Assembly: GCF_000284295.1 (NCBI RefSeq)
Contig: NC_017093.1
Location: forward strand, 8,680,001-8,744,000
Length of the DNA: 64,000 nt
Origin: Actinoplanes missouriensis 431
GTDB lineage: Bacteria; Actinomycetota; Actinomycetes; Mycobacteriales; Micromonosporaceae
Reading direction: 5' to 3'
In this document: positions 40,811-50,800 of the stretch, piece by piece
Numbering within the stretch: position 1 is the first letter of the stretch
Layout of the letters: every line of letters starts with the position of its first letter
The notes under the pieces: generated by a model
Database searches by the model: none
The model's input: the letters and a program-made list of their open reading frames with translations, nothing else
What the model was told of the DNA's origin: nothing
Program-made: the position numbers and the translations under genes

Positions 40811-43326
40811 CTGAGACCAGCACCAACGACGACGTGACCGATCGGCAGCTCCGGCTGCTCATCGGTCTCGTCGTCGTTGGTGCGTCGATCGCGACGATCG
40901 GCTGGGTGCTGTTCCTTCTGCGCAACCCGCAGCCGTTTCCGCCGATCTGGGCGCCGGCCCTGCTCAGCATCGCGGTGGTGGCGGCCAACCGGCTCAAGGT
41001 ATCGGTCCGCATCCGGTCCAGTCTGGACGGTACGACCTGGGGCGAGGTCCCGGTCCTGGTCGGCTTGATCCTGCTCCCGGCGCCATGGGTGGTCCTCTGC
41101 TCGGTCGCCGGAGTCACCGCTCTCAAGATCTTCGCCCGTCAGGGCAGCCGGAAAACGATCTTCGCGGCCGCCAAGGAGGCGCTCACCGCCAGCGCGGCCG
41201 GGCTCGTGTTCCTCGCCTGTGGAGTGACACCGAGCCTGCTCCACCCGTCCTTCGCGCCGCTGGCCATCGTGCTGGCGCTCACCGCGTTCACCCTGGTCGA
41301 CAACGTGGTCTTCGTGCCGGTGATGGCGGCGAACACCCGGACCAGCCTCAAACGGGCGGCGCTCACCAACAGCAAGCGCAAGATCCTCGGCTTCCTCGGT
41401 CAGCTCGCCGCCACCCTTCTCGTGGCCGGGCTGCTCGCCGCCGAGGCGAACATGCTGCTCCTGCTGGTCGTCCCGCTCGTTGTGGCTTGCATGCACCTCT
41501 GGCAGTCCCGCAGTGCCCGCACCCGCGAGGAGCGGGAGTCGTGGCAGCGTCTGGCGAAAGCCACCGACGAGCTGAACGCGGTCGACCTCACCCAGGTCCT
41601 GCATGCGGCGACGACCCGCGCGGCGCAGATCTTCTCGGCGGCCGAGGCCACCATCGACGTGACGGCCGGAGGCGCCGGCCGAACCGTCCGGGCCACCGAG
41701 TCCGGCGTGCTCACCGACGGCCCGCTGGTTCCCGCCCCGGTGCAGCGGGACGAGGAACGGGTCGACCTGGTCGCCCACGACGGCGGTGTCCGGGTCGGCA
41801 TCCTGCGTCTCGGGTTCGGCGGCGCGGTCCGGCTCACCGAGGTCGAGCAGTACAAACTGCGCACTTTCGCGTCGGCCGTGTGCACCGCGATCCGCAACGC
41901 CCAGGCGTACGCGGAGCTCGCCCGGATCGCCGCCGAGAACGAGCACGCCGCCACCCACGACCCGCTCACCGGCCTGGCCAACCGCCGCCGGCTGTACGAG
42001 CACGCCGGCGGCCTCTACCAGAGCACCGCCCAGTCCGGGCTGTTCGCGCTGCTGCTGATCGACCTGAACCACTTCAAGGAGGTCAACGACACGCTCGGGC
42101 ACGCCGCCGGCGACGACGTCCTTCGCGAGGTGGCCGGGCGGCTCAGCGCGGCGGCCGTCCCCGGGGATCTGGTGGCCCGGCTCGGCGGCGACGAGTTCGC
42201 GGTGCTGATGAGCGGGCTGCCCACGCCGGCGCTCGCCACCCACCGCGCCACCACGATGCTCAGCGCCCTCGACGCGAGCATCGAGGTGGAGGGCATGCAG
42301 ATCACCGTGGACGCGGCCGGTGGCATCGCGCTCGCGGCCGGCAGCGGCGGTGTCGAGGAGCTCATGCGCCGGGCCGACATCGCGATGTACCAGGCGAAAC
42401 GCACGGGCGAGCCAACCGCGATCTACGTGCACGCGCGGGACACCGCCGATCTGGAGCGGCTCATGCTCACCGGCGACCTGCGCCGGGCGGTGGCCGAGCA
42501 CGAGTTCACCGTGGAGTTCCAGCCGATCGTCGACCTGGGCAGCGGCGAGGTCGTCTCCGCCGAGGCGCTGGCCCGCTGGCGGCACCCGGCCCAGGGCAGC
42601 CTCACCCCGGTGCAGTTCCTGGAGACGGTGGAACGCTCCGGGCAGCTGCCCGCGTTCGCCGACGCCGTGCTGGAACAGTCGCTGATCGCCCTGCAGAGCT
42701 GGCGGGAAGCCGGATTCGACCTGCCGGTCGCGGTCAACGTGTCGCCGCGCAGCCTGCTCGACCCGAAATTCCCGAGCGCCGTGCTGGCCCGGCTCACCCG
42801 GCACGAGATACCGCCGGACCAGCTCACCCTGGAGCTCACCGAGACCCTGACGATCAGCCAGCTCGACGTGGTGGAACGCGCCCTGGCCGAGCTGCGCGAC
42901 GCCGGTGTCCGGCTCGCGATCGACGACTTCGGCACCGGGATCTCCTCGCTCTCCGTGCTCTCCCGCATCCCGGTGCACCAACTGAAGATCGACAGCGCGT
43001 TCGTCGCGGCGGTGGAGACGTCGGCCGAGGCGGCCGCGGTCATCCGGACCACCGTCGACCTGGCGCGGAACCTGCATCTCACGGTCGTGGCCGAGGGCGT
43101 GGAGAGCGAGCCGCAGCGGCGGGCGTTGTGGGAGCTGGGCTGTCTCGCCGGGCAGGGTCATCTGTTCGCCCGGCCGTACTCGGCGGCGCGGTTCCTCGCC
43201 GCGCTGCAACGCGGGTCGGGTGGGCGGCCCGGTGTGCTGGCGGCAGCGCTGCACGACGCCGGGGCGGTGGTGCGGATGCCGGTGCGCCGCAGTGGGAGAT
43301 CGTCTCTGCCACACTTGCCCGCGTGA
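40807..43326 (+). CDS. Membrane GGDEF-EAL protein (diguanylate cyclase/phosphodiesterase)
   Basis: c-di-GMP enzyme of 839 aa. The N-terminal quarter has several membrane helices (LRLLIGLVVVGASIATIGWVLFLL and further ones to about residue 225), then a GAF-like segment with AATTRAAQIFSAAEATIDV. The cyclase domain carries THDPLTGLANRR, LLLIDLNHFKEVNDTLGH and ARLGGDEFAVLM, so the GGDEF active site is intact; the RxxD inhibitory site reads VPGD and is absent. The phosphodiesterase domain carries SAEALARWRHP (EAL), NVSPRSLL, LELTETL, AIDDFGTGISSLSVL and VVAEGVES, so metal ligands are intact. It could make and break c-di-GMP. The next gene overlaps its stop. Confidence 0.95.
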   Translation: MTETSTNDDVTDRQLRLLIGLVVVGASIATIGWVLFLLRNPQPFPPIWAPALLSIAVVAANRLKVSVRIRSSLDGTTWGEVPVLVGLILLPAPWVVLCSVAGVTALKIFARQGSRKTIFAAAKEALTASAAGLVFLACGVTPSLLHPSFAPLAIVLALTAFTLVDNVVFVPVMAANTRTSLKRAALTNSKRKILGFLGQLAATLLVAGLLAAEANMLLLLVVPLVVACMHLWQSRSARTREERESWQRLAKATDELNAVDLTQVLHAATTRAAQIFSAAEATIDVTAGGAGRTVRATESGVLTDGPLVPAPVQRDEERVDLVAHDGGVRVGILRLGFGGAVRLTEVEQYKLRTFASAVCTAIRNAQAYAELARIAAENEHAATHDPLTGLANRRRLYEHAGGLYQSTAQSGLFALLLIDLNHFKEVNDTLGHAAGDDVLREVAGRLSAAAVPGDLVARLGGDEFAVLMSGLPTPALATHRATTMLSALDASIEVEGMQITVDAAGGIALAAGSGGVEELMRRADIAMYQAKRTGEPTAIYVHARDTADLERLMLTGDLRRAVAEHEFTVEFQPIVDLGSGEVVSAEALARWRHPAQGSLTPVQFLETVERSGQLPAFADAVLEQSLIALQSWREAGFDLPVAVNVSPRSLLDPKFPSAVLARLTRHEIPPDQLTLELTETLTISQLDVVERALAELRDAGVRLAIDDFGTGISSLSVLSRIPVHQLKIDSAFVAAVETSAEAAAVIRTTVDLARNLHLTVVAEGVESEPQRRALWELGCLAGQGHLFARPYSAARFLAALQRGSGGRPGVLAAALHDAGAVVRMPVRRSGRSSLPHLPA

Positions 43327-44570
43327 CTGAGCTGCTCAGACGGGTCGATCGGGCTGCCGGGGGACTTGCTGTCGACCTGGGGCTATACGTGGTCGCGGCG
43401 GTTTTCGCGGGAATCACCGCTGTTACGTCGACATTGCTGCCGCATCGTGCCTGGGGCGCGGTGGCGGCGTGGGGCTATGCGGCCGCGGCGCTGGCGGTGC
43501 TGGTGCTGTGGCTGCTCCGGCGTCGGGATCCCGGAACTTCGGCTCGAAGTCTGATCGCCTGGATCACCTGGGCCGCCGTCGCCGGTCTGCCGCTGATCAT
43601 CCAGGCCGTGCAGCGGGCCTCCGGGCGCACCGACCGCGCCCAGGAAGAGGTGGTCGTCGTCGAGCACATGGGTGAATCCCTGCTGCACACCGGCACGCCC
43701 TACCTGAGCCGCTCCGAGATCGCCGCGATCCCGCTCGACGAGCGTCTGCTCGGCTACCGCCCGTACCAGCCAGGCATGTCCATTTTCGGTCTCCCGCGAG
43801 CGATCGCCGGTGATCACTGGTGGACCGACGCCCGGATCTGGTTCGCGATCACGACGGTCCTCGCTCTCGCTGCGGCCGTCACCCTTCTGCGTCCTTCCGC
43901 ATCCCGGGTACGGGCGATCCAGGCCGCCACGGTCCTCCCGGTGACGGCGCTGACCCTGGCGACCGGAGGCGACGACATTCCGGTTCTCGCCCTGTGCCTG
44001 CTCGCACTGGCGCTCGCCGCCACCGGCCGTTACGGCTGGTCCGGCGCCGCCGTGGGAGCAGCCGCCGCCTGCAAACTGTTCGCCCTGCCGGTCGTCGCCG
44101 TGCTCGCCGTCCTCGCCATCCGGAACGGCCGGTGGCGCCGGTTCCTGCCACCGGCGATCGGCCTGCCACTGATCGCCCTGCTGCCGCCGCTGCTGGTGAA
44201 CCCGGACGCGCTGATCGAGAACGTGCTGCGCTTCCCGCTCGGCCACGGCCTGGTCACCAGCCCGGCGCAGTCGCCGTTCCCCGGGTACCTGATCTCGCAG
44301 TCCCTGCCCGGCGGGCGCCTCGTCGCGGCCGGCCTGCTGGTGGCCGCCGCCGCGATGATCGGTCTGCTTCTCCTGCGCAGGTCACCGCGCACGGCAGGCA
44401 CCGCGGCCCTGTTCTGCGGGTGGGGTCTGCTCGCCGCGATCCTGCTGATGCCGACGACCCGTTTCGGGTACCTGCTGTACCCCGCCGCTCTGCTGCTCTG
44501 GGCCCCGGCGCTCAGGAAGGACACAGCTACAACGGCCCCACGGAATGACACGGCCTTGTACCGTCAATGA
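43323..44570 (+). CDS. GT87-like polytopic membrane protein
   Basis: Membrane protein of 415 aa. The N-terminal helices (DLGLYVVAAVFAGITAVTSTLL, AAAALAVLVLWLL) are followed by a long extracytoplasmic loop (QAVQRASGRTDRAQEEVVVV, then SRSEIAAIPLDERLLGYRPYQPGMSIFGLPRAI) and more helices. The later part (LATGGDDIPVLALCLLALALA, GAAVGAAAACKLFALPVVAVL, FPLGHGLVTSPAQSPFPGY) resembles GT87/mannosyltransferase-type proteins of the GT-C fold. GTG 43323 overlaps the stop of the GGDEF-EAL gene. It is likely translated from the same message, suggesting a link between c-di-GMP and a surface glycan. Confidence 0.72.
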   Translation: MTELLRRVDRAAGGLAVDLGLYVVAAVFAGITAVTSTLLPHRAWGAVAAWGYAAAALAVLVLWLLRRRDPGTSARSLIAWITWAAVAGLPLIIQAVQRASGRTDRAQEEVVVVEHMGESLLHTGTPYLSRSEIAAIPLDERLLGYRPYQPGMSIFGLPRAIAGDHWWTDARIWFAITTVLALAAAVTLLRPSASRVRAIQAATVLPVTALTLATGGDDIPVLALCLLALALAATGRYGWSGAAVGAAAACKLFALPVVAVLAVLAIRNGRWRRFLPPAIGLPLIALLPPLLVNPDALIENVLRFPLGHGLVTSPAQSPFPGYLISQSLPGGRLVAAGLLVAAAAMIGLLLLRRSPRTAGTAALFCGWGLLAAILLMPTTRFGYLLYPAALLLWAPALRKDTATTAPRNDTALYRQ

Positions 44571-44571
44571 A

Positions 44572-44952
44572 ATGATGACCTGTCCCAAGTGTCATGGCGA
44601 GATGCGGGTCTACGAGCGCAGCGGCGTGACGATCGACCAGTGCACCGAGTGCCGCGGGATCTTCCTGGACCGCGGTGAGCTGGAGAAGCTCTTCGCCGCC
44701 GAGCAGTCGTACAACACCCGCCCGGGCGCTCCGGGGCAAGTTCCGCCCCCGCCCGCTCCGCACCAGACCCACCAGCCCGGTTACCCGCCGCCTCCGCCGC
44801 CCCCGCCGGCCTACGGCGCCCCGGCCGGCTACCCGCCGCCGGCGCCCGCCTACGGCCGCCCCGCTGCCTATGGTCACCACGGCCACTACCGGCAGCAGCA
44901 GCACCACGGGCACTACCGGCGCCGGAGCTTCCTCCACAACCTGTTCGACTGA
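44572..44952 (+). CDS. Zinc-ribbon (zf-TFIIB type) protein
   Basis: Protein of 126 aa. Residues 1-40 form a TFIIB-type zinc ribbon: MTCPKCHGEMRVYERSG and DQCTECRGIFLDRGELEKL, with two CxxC pairs. The rest is disordered and rich in Pro, Tyr, Gly and His (YPPPPPPPPAYGAPAGYPPP; HHGHYRQQQHHGHY), ending in FLHNLFD. It starts one base after the preceding stop, so is part of the same transcript. ATG 44575 is an equally good start. The family is poorly understood; no DNA or RNA role is demonstrated. Confidence 0.85.
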   Translation: MMTCPKCHGEMRVYERSGVTIDQCTECRGIFLDRGELEKLFAAEQSYNTRPGAPGQVPPPPAPHQTHQPGYPPPPPPPPAYGAPAGYPPPAPAYGRPAAYGHHGHYRQQQHHGHYRRRSFLHNLFD

Positions 44953-44963
44953 GGTTCGCCGTT

Positions 44964-45018
44964 ACAGGGCCGATCCAGCCGTGACTCCCTCCCGGGGTCG
45001 CGGCAGGGTCGGCCCTGT
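44964..45018 (+). terminator. Stem-loop terminator after the zinc-ribbon gene
   Basis: ACAGGGCCGATCC pairs with GGGTCGGCCCTGT (one wobble), enclosing an inner small hairpin. It starts 12 bp after the stop codon and likely ends the GGDEF-EAL operon. Confidence 0.6.
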
Positions 45019-45220
45019 GCCGTTCAGCCCCTGAGCCGTTCAGCCCTCCGCGCCGCTCAGCCCTCTGCGCCGTTCGGCTCTGCTCTTCGGTCTGGACCGC
45101 TGGCCCTATTGCCAGCCTGTCGCGGCGCAGCCCTCCCTGGCCCTCGGGCGCTCCAACCTCAGCCGCCGCTCGCCATCGGCGGCCCCGCCGCTTCGCCATC
45201 GGCGGGCCGCCACTCGACCC

Positions 45221-45271
45221 GGCCTCGTCCGCCGGCCTCGTCCGCCGGCCTCGTCCGCCGGCCTCGTCCGA
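45221..45271. repeat. 13-bp tandem repeat, almost four copies
   Basis: The unit GGCCTCGTCCGCC occurs three times perfectly, followed by a 12-base partial copy. It has the same 13-bp period as the repeat at 16387 but a different sequence. Confidence 0.92.
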
Positions 45272-45572
45272 CGCTTGGGATGAGCGGTCTTTTCTTCTGC
45301 GCCCCAGAACCGATCGTCCACCTCGGCCGGAGCGATCACGCCCCGTCATCCGGGCGATCCCCTATCGCCGCCGATCGCCGATATCGGAATTTGGTGACGT
45401 GCTTTTGATCACTCACGGTGACCACCAAATGGAGTCGGTTCGTCACTTTAGAGCGAACTATTTCGATAAGCCTCTCTTTTCGTGTGCGTTACGAAGTCGC
45501 TAGGAATACGCACCGTCGCTGATCTTGGGTATTGTCACGTCGCCCCCTGTCGCGGCGAGCGGAGGAACAACC

Positions 45573-45878
45573 GTGACTGAAACCCTGCGATCCGACCTCG
45601 AAGACGTTTACGGCCGATACGAAGAACTTCGCTCCGGAGTGGACGAGTTACAGCGCAGCATCGCCACGATGCAGGTGAGCGCCGAGTCCCCGGACGGCGC
45701 CGTGCGCGCCACTGTGGACGCCGACGGCCGCCTCGTCGATCTGATGCTCCACCCCACGGCCTGCCGCGATTGGGACGTCAACACCCTCGCCCGGGTGATC
45801 GTGGAAACCGTGCAGAGCGCGTCCGCCGGCAAGTACGAGCAGATCGAGCACCTGGTGACCCACCACCGCCCGGCCTGA
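45573..45878 (+). CDS. YbaB/EbfC family nucleoid-associated protein
   Basis: Protein of 101 aa with the YbaB layout: an N-terminal helix (LEDVYGRYEELRSGVDELQRSIATMQ), a beta sheet (VSAESPDGAVRATVDADGRLVDLML) and a C-terminal helix (NTLARVIVETVQSASAGKYEQIEHL). YbaB-family proteins bind DNA as dimers; in actinobacteria several paralogues exist, some beside secretion genes. The GTG at 45573 has GGAGGAA 5 nt upstream and gives the right size; the frame is open further upstream without support. Convergent with dnaB. Confidence 0.82.
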   Translation: MTETLRSDLEDVYGRYEELRSGVDELQRSIATMQVSAESPDGAVRATVDADGRLVDLMLHPTACRDWDVNTLARVIVETVQSASAGKYEQIEHLVTHHRPA

Positions 45879-45957
45879 AGCGACGCCTGACCCCTGCCGT
45901 GCACGCCGGACGGGGGCCGCGGCCGACGCCGCGACCCGGCGCGCACGGGCTCGGACC

Positions 45958-47412
45958 CTAGATCGCCATGTCGACGAAGCGGGACAGGTGCAGCTGCGCC
46001 GCCACGGTGACCGTGTCGGTCGGGCCGTTACGGTGCTTGGCCACGATGAAGTCGGCCTCACCCGCGCGCGGCGACTCCTTGTCGTAGTAGTCGTCGCGGT
46101 GCAGCAGGATCACCACGTCGGCGTCCTGCTCGATCGAGCCAGACTCACGCAGGTCGGACAGCTGCGGCCGCTTGTCGGTGCGCTGCTCGGGACCACGGTT
46201 CAGCTGACTGACCGCGATCACCGGGCACTCGATCTCCTTGGCCAGCAGTTTCAGGCCACGGGAGAGCTCCGAGACCTCCTGCTGCCGGCTCTCGGTCTTC
46301 TTCGGTGAGCTCATCAGCTGGAGATAGTCGATCACCAGGAGACGCAGGTTGTGGCGCTGCTTGAGCCGTCGCGCCTTCGCCCGGATCTCCATCAGGTTCA
46401 TGTTGGGCGTGTCGTCCACGAAGATCGGCGCCTGGCTGATCTCGCCCATCCGGCGGGCCAGTTTCGTCCAGTCGTCGTCGGAGAGCTGCCCCGATCGAAG
46501 GGTGTGCAGCGGCACCCGCGCTTCCGCGGAGAGCAGTCGCATCACCATTTCGATCTTGCTCATTTCCAGCGAGAAGATGGCGCTGGCGTGGCCGCTCTGG
46601 ATCGCCGCGTTCCGGGCGAAGTCCATGCTGACCGTCGACTTACCGAGACCGGGACGGCCGGCCACGATGATCAGCTGGCCGGCGTGCAGACCGTTCAGCA
46701 GACGGTCGAGGTCCTGGAAGCCGGTGGGGACACCGGTCATCACACCGCCGGCCGCGCCGACCGCCTCGATCTCGTCGAGCGTCGGCTGCAGCATGTCGCC
46801 GAGGGCCGCGAAGTCCTCGCTGACCCGTTTCTCGGTCACGTCGTAGATCGCCTGCTGGGCGAGGTCGACGATGTCGTCGACGTCCCGCCCGCCGTTGCCG
46901 CCGGTGCCGTAACCGAGCTGCACGATCTTCGTCCCGGCCTCGACCAGGCGGCGCAGGATGGCCCGCTCCGAGACGATGCGCGCGTAGTAGGAGGCGTTGG
47001 CCGCGGTCGGCACGCTCTCGATCAGCGTGTGCAGGTAGGGCACGCCGCCGATCCGCTGCAGGTCACCGGAGTCGGCCAGGGCCGCCGCCACGGTCAGGGC
47101 GTCGGCCGGCTCACCTCGCCCGTACAGATCGAGGATGACGTCGTAGATGGTCGCGTGCACCGGGCGGTAGAAGTCACCGACCTTGAGGATCTCGACCACA
47201 TCGGCGATCGCGTCCTTGGAGAGCAGCATGCCGCCGAGCACACCCTGCTCGGCCGCGACGTCCTGCGGCGGCGCCTTGTCGAAGCCACCGCCCGACCCGC
47301 CCCCGGAACCGCTGCTGAAATTCGAGCCGCCACTGCCACCGTTACCGCCGGCGCCACCGCCAGGCTGCGACGGTGGTCGAGACTCCGGCCTTGCGTCATC
47401 GGTGATCGACAC
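45958..47412 (-). CDS. dnaB: Replicative DNA helicase DnaB
   Basis: Hexameric 5'-3' replication fork helicase, 484 aa, without an intein. After a Gly/Ser-rich disordered start comes the DnaB N-terminal domain (PPQDVAAEQGVLGGMLLS, GDFYRPVHATIYDVILDLY). The RecA-like domain has VAGRPGLGKSTVSMDFARNAA as Walker A (about residue 252), LLVIDYLQLMS as Walker B, and the arginine-finger region DLRESGSIEQDADVVILLHR. GTG 47412 follows GGAAGGAG at 8-9 nt and is chosen over the ATG further upstream. Its 389-bp upstream gap contains DnaA-box-like nonamers. Confidence 0.96.
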   Translation of the reverse strand: MSITDDARPESRPPSQPGGGAGGNGGSGGSNFSSGSGGGSGGGFDKAPPQDVAAEQGVLGGMLLSKDAIADVVEILKVGDFYRPVHATIYDVILDLYGRGEPADALTVAAALADSGDLQRIGGVPYLHTLIESVPTAANASYYARIVSERAILRRLVEAGTKIVQLGYGTGGNGGRDVDDIVDLAQQAIYDVTEKRVSEDFAALGDMLQPTLDEIEAVGAAGGVMTGVPTGFQDLDRLLNGLHAGQLIIVAGRPGLGKSTVSMDFARNAAIQSGHASAIFSLEMSKIEMVMRLLSAEARVPLHTLRSGQLSDDDWTKLARRMGEISQAPIFVDDTPNMNLMEIRAKARRLKQRHNLRLLVIDYLQLMSSPKKTESRQQEVSELSRGLKLLAKEIECPVIAVSQLNRGPEQRTDKRPQLSDLRESGSIEQDADVVILLHRDDYYDKESPRAGEADFIVAKHRNGPTDTVTVAAQLHLSRFVDMAI

Positions 47413-47801
47413 CCGGAGACTCCTTCCGCTGGCCATGCCCGCTGCCACGATCGAACAGCCTGGGTACGACACTTTCGGTTGAACCTCGGGACGAGTTCAG
47501 AAGAACTCTCCGATCAATTTCGGCAGCCGAGGCTGGACCACTCTACGAATCCAGGCACCACCTGCCCAACTACGCCCGGTGGACAAGCCTCGGGACAACC
47601 TGTGGACATCTGCCTTTTGCCTGTGCACAGCATGTGGACAACTCCTGGGGACACAGCTGTCACCCCGTACCCGAACTGGGGTTTTGTCATCCCCACCTGT
47701 GGAAGGCAGAAAAGAGCAGGATCAGGGGAAACAGTGTGCCGGTGAGCAAGCCGTCGCGCTGAGGCGTTGCGGTTCCGTCCCGAGCACGTCACCCTTTGCA
47801 C
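47413..47801. other. dnaB upstream region with DnaA-box-like sites
   Basis: Divergent gap between dnaB and the large repeat protein gene. It contains several nonamers close to the actinobacterial DnaA box (TTGTCCACA and its complement TGTGGACAA) between 47578 and 47706. I see no gene here. Confidence 0.6.
47578..47706. promoter_or_regulatory. Cluster of DnaA-box-like nonamers
   Basis: One perfect TGTGGACAA (47633-47641); one-mismatch copies GGTGGACAA (47578-47586) and TGTGGACAT (47601-47609); weaker ones near 47590, 47622, 47646 and 47698. All point the same way. Confidence 0.6.
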
Positions 47802-50800
47802 GTGGACCAACGGGAGTGGGACTACGGCGCCCGCATGCCGCGCGACAGGCGCGCTGCGGAGGCTTGGCCCACCCGGGAACCGGATGAAGATCCAGAACCC
47901 CGATGGGCCTCGCTCACCGACACCGGCAGCATGGCGCCGAGCGCAGAGGCGCTGACCTGGCAGCGCCGCGCTGACGCGTGGGCTCAGCAGGCCGACGGCC
48001 AGGGTCAGACCCAGGGCGAGGTCGAGGTGTACGGCGGTGGCGGTCACGCCGTGGAGCCGACCACCAACCGCTGGTCAGACGTCGCGTCCACCGGCCGCAC
48101 CGCGTTTCCCGCCGACGGCACCGGCTGGCGCACCGAGACCGCCGAGTGGCGGGCCACCGGCGCGCGCTGGCGGCAGACCACCGAGTGGCGCTCGTCCACC
48201 GGATCGCACGTGTGGCGGTCCACCACCGAGGCCTGGCAGACCGACGAGGAAATCGCCGCGGCCGCCGAGAAATCCGCCATCCCCGGCACCGCCTGGCCCA
48301 CCACCACCGACGCGGAGGAGACCAGCGACGGCCCGGCGTCCTGGCAGCGCCGCGCCACCACCCCGGTCGAGCAGACCCCGTCATGGCAGCGCCCGTCCAC
48401 ACAGACCCCGTCCTGGCAGCAGCCGTCCGCGTCCACTCCCTCGTGGCGGCAGCCCGCCGAGACCCCTTCCTGGCAGCAACCAGCTGACACCCCGTCATGG
48501 CAGCAACCAGCGGAAACGCCGTCCTGGCGGCAGTCCGCGGAGACGCCTGCGTGGCAGCAGCCCGCGGAGACGCCTGCGTGGCAGCAGCCCGCGGAGACGC
48601 CCTCGTGGCGGCGTTCCGGCGAATCATGGAACAGCCGGGGGGCCGAGCAGCCGCCTGGGGAGAACACCACGGGCCTGGAGCGCTGGGGACGCACCGACGC
48701 GCCGGGCTGGCAGACGTCGCCCGCCGTTGACGCTCAGCACCTGGTTCGCGAGGACGACCGGGCTGCTTGGCGACGCGATGCCGCGTACCGGGATCAGCCT
48801 CCCCGCCGCGGCCGCCGCCGCGCCCCCGAACCGGACCCGGCCCCGTCCGGCGGCACCGGCTGGTCTACAGGATCAGATTCGGACAGCTGGGAGCGTCACA
48901 CCGACACCGGAAACATCTCCCCGTGGGGCGCGCGCGCCGAGCCGCCCGCCTTCGAGGAGCCTCCACGGCGCACCCGCAGAAGATCTTCAGAGCCGATGGG
49001 GTACGGGGAGACGCCCGCCGACCCGGGTTTCCGCGAGACATCGGGTTACGGGACGCCGGAGCCGGAGCCCGGTTACCAGCAGACGGGCTATCCGGCGGGA
49101 CCCATCCCGCCGAGTTACCGGGACGATGCGGGCTATCCCGGGGGACCGGGCACCTCGGCTTACCGGGGTGACGCGGCCGGAACGGCCGCCGCAGGCTATC
49201 GGGACGATTCGGGTTACCGGGACGAATCGGGTTACCGTGCGGCTCCGGCCGGCCCGGGTCACGATGCGGCCATTCCCGCCGCCGACACTTCCAGGGCCGC
49301 GCGCCCGCGCCGTTACAACCAGGGCTCCACCGACTGGCGTGAGGACACCGCGTCGTGGACCGCCGAGCCGGACACCAGCAACTGGACCCGCGACCCGGAC
49401 ACCGGCCAGTGGAGCCGCGCCGAGGACGACCCCCGCGTGCTCGCCTGGCGCGCCGAAGCCGCCCGTCGCGAGGCCGACAAGGGAGGGTCAGTCTCGGGTG
49501 CGGACGACGCCCCGGACACTCGTTCCGGTCGACGCGCCCGCCGCGGCCCGACCTTGGACGGCCCGTCCGGCGGTGTGCCCGGTGGTCCGCTGCCGAGCAG
49601 TGGGGTGCCCGGTCCCGACGCGGCCTGGCCGACGAGTTCCGTGCCCGACGACCCGGAACCCCCCGCCCCCCGTGGAACCGCCCTGCTCCCGGCCCCGCGC
49701 AGCGGCATGCCGAGCAGGCGAGCCCTGCCGGGCCCGTCCAGCGCCGCCCCCGGCAGCGCCATCCCCGGTCCTTCCAGCGCCGCACCGCGCAGCGGCATCC
49801 CCGGCCCCACCAGCGCCACACCCCGCAGCGGCATCCCCGGATCTCGCGGTGCCGGACCTGGCGGCCCGTTCCCCGGCGGCTCCGGGCCTCGTGACGCCGA
49901 CGCCGAACCGCGTGGTGCCGGCTTCGAGCCTCGCGGCGCCGGCTTCGAGCCTCGTGGCGCCGGCTTTGGCAGCCCTCCGTGGAGCGGCGCCGCAGCTCCC
50001 GGCCCCGACCCGAACGCCGGCTACAGCACCGGCCAGTTCCGCGCCGGCACCGGCGATCCGCGCGCAGCCGCTGCGGGTGAGCCGCGTGCCGCAGGCGAGC
50101 CCCGCCCCACCGGCTCCGGCCGAGTCCGCCACGGCGACACCGGCGCCATCCGCCGCGACGAATCCGGCCGTCTCCGCCCCGGCGACACCGGCGCGATCCG
50201 TCGCGGCGACGCCGCCCCGAGCCGCCCTGGTGACACCGGTGCCGTCCGTCGCGGCGACACCGGCCCGATCCGTCGGGGCGACACCGGTGCGATCCGTTCT
50301 GGCGAGGGCAGCCAGTTCGGCCGGGGTGGCGAGTACAGCCCCGAGGAGTCCGGTCAGTTCCGCTCCGGTGGGTTCCCGCCCCCTGAGCAGACCGGCCGCC
50401 GTTACCGGGACGAGAACCCCGCAGACGGATACGCCGTGACCCCTCCCGGCGGTCGCCGTCGTGCCGCCGAACCCGAGCCCACCGCGGAACCCTGGCAGCA
50501 ACGTGCCCTCCCCGGCGGATCAGACTGGTCCCCCGAGCCGGCCCGTCCCGACCGCACCTGGGACACCTCGGGCGACGCCCCTTCTCCGAACCGTCCCTGG
50601 CCCGGCACCACCCGTCCCGAGCAGCGCCGGCCCGATTCCTGGCGCGATTCTCCGGGGTACGCCAGCGGCAGCCCTCGAGAGCTGCCCGAAGGTGGCCCGT
50701 CCCGCACCGGCGGATCCGCCCCCTGGCAGGACCCGTCAAGCAGCGCCGAGTCCTGGCAGGACACCTCCCGCGGCACCCCGTCCTGGCAGGATCAGTCACG

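Larger units (their letters stand above)
44953..45572. other. Gene-poor intergenic region with repeat
   Basis: Between the zinc-ribbon gene and the YbaB-like gene. It holds a probable terminator (44964-45018), short degenerate repeats of GCCGTTCAGCCCT type (45020-45075) and a 13-bp tandem repeat (45221-45271). Near 45390-45540 it is less GC-rich and probably contains the promoter of the YbaB-like gene. I see no convincing gene. Confidence 0.6.

Noticed and set aside
45106..45339. Minus-strand 77-codon frame in the gap before the YbaB-like gene
   Set aside because: Runs through the 13-bp tandem repeat, no ribosome-binding site, Arg/Gly-rich translation.
45958..47412. Intein in DnaB
   Set aside because: The protein is 484 aa and all helicase motifs are contiguous.
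47413..47801. oriC itself
   Set aside because: Too few perfect DnaA boxes, and dnaA/dnaN, which flank oriC in actinobacteria, are not here.
48375..48610. Regular repeats resembling a CRISPR array
   Set aside because: They are in-frame protein repeats (TPSWQQPAE type) with degenerate codons and no spacers.
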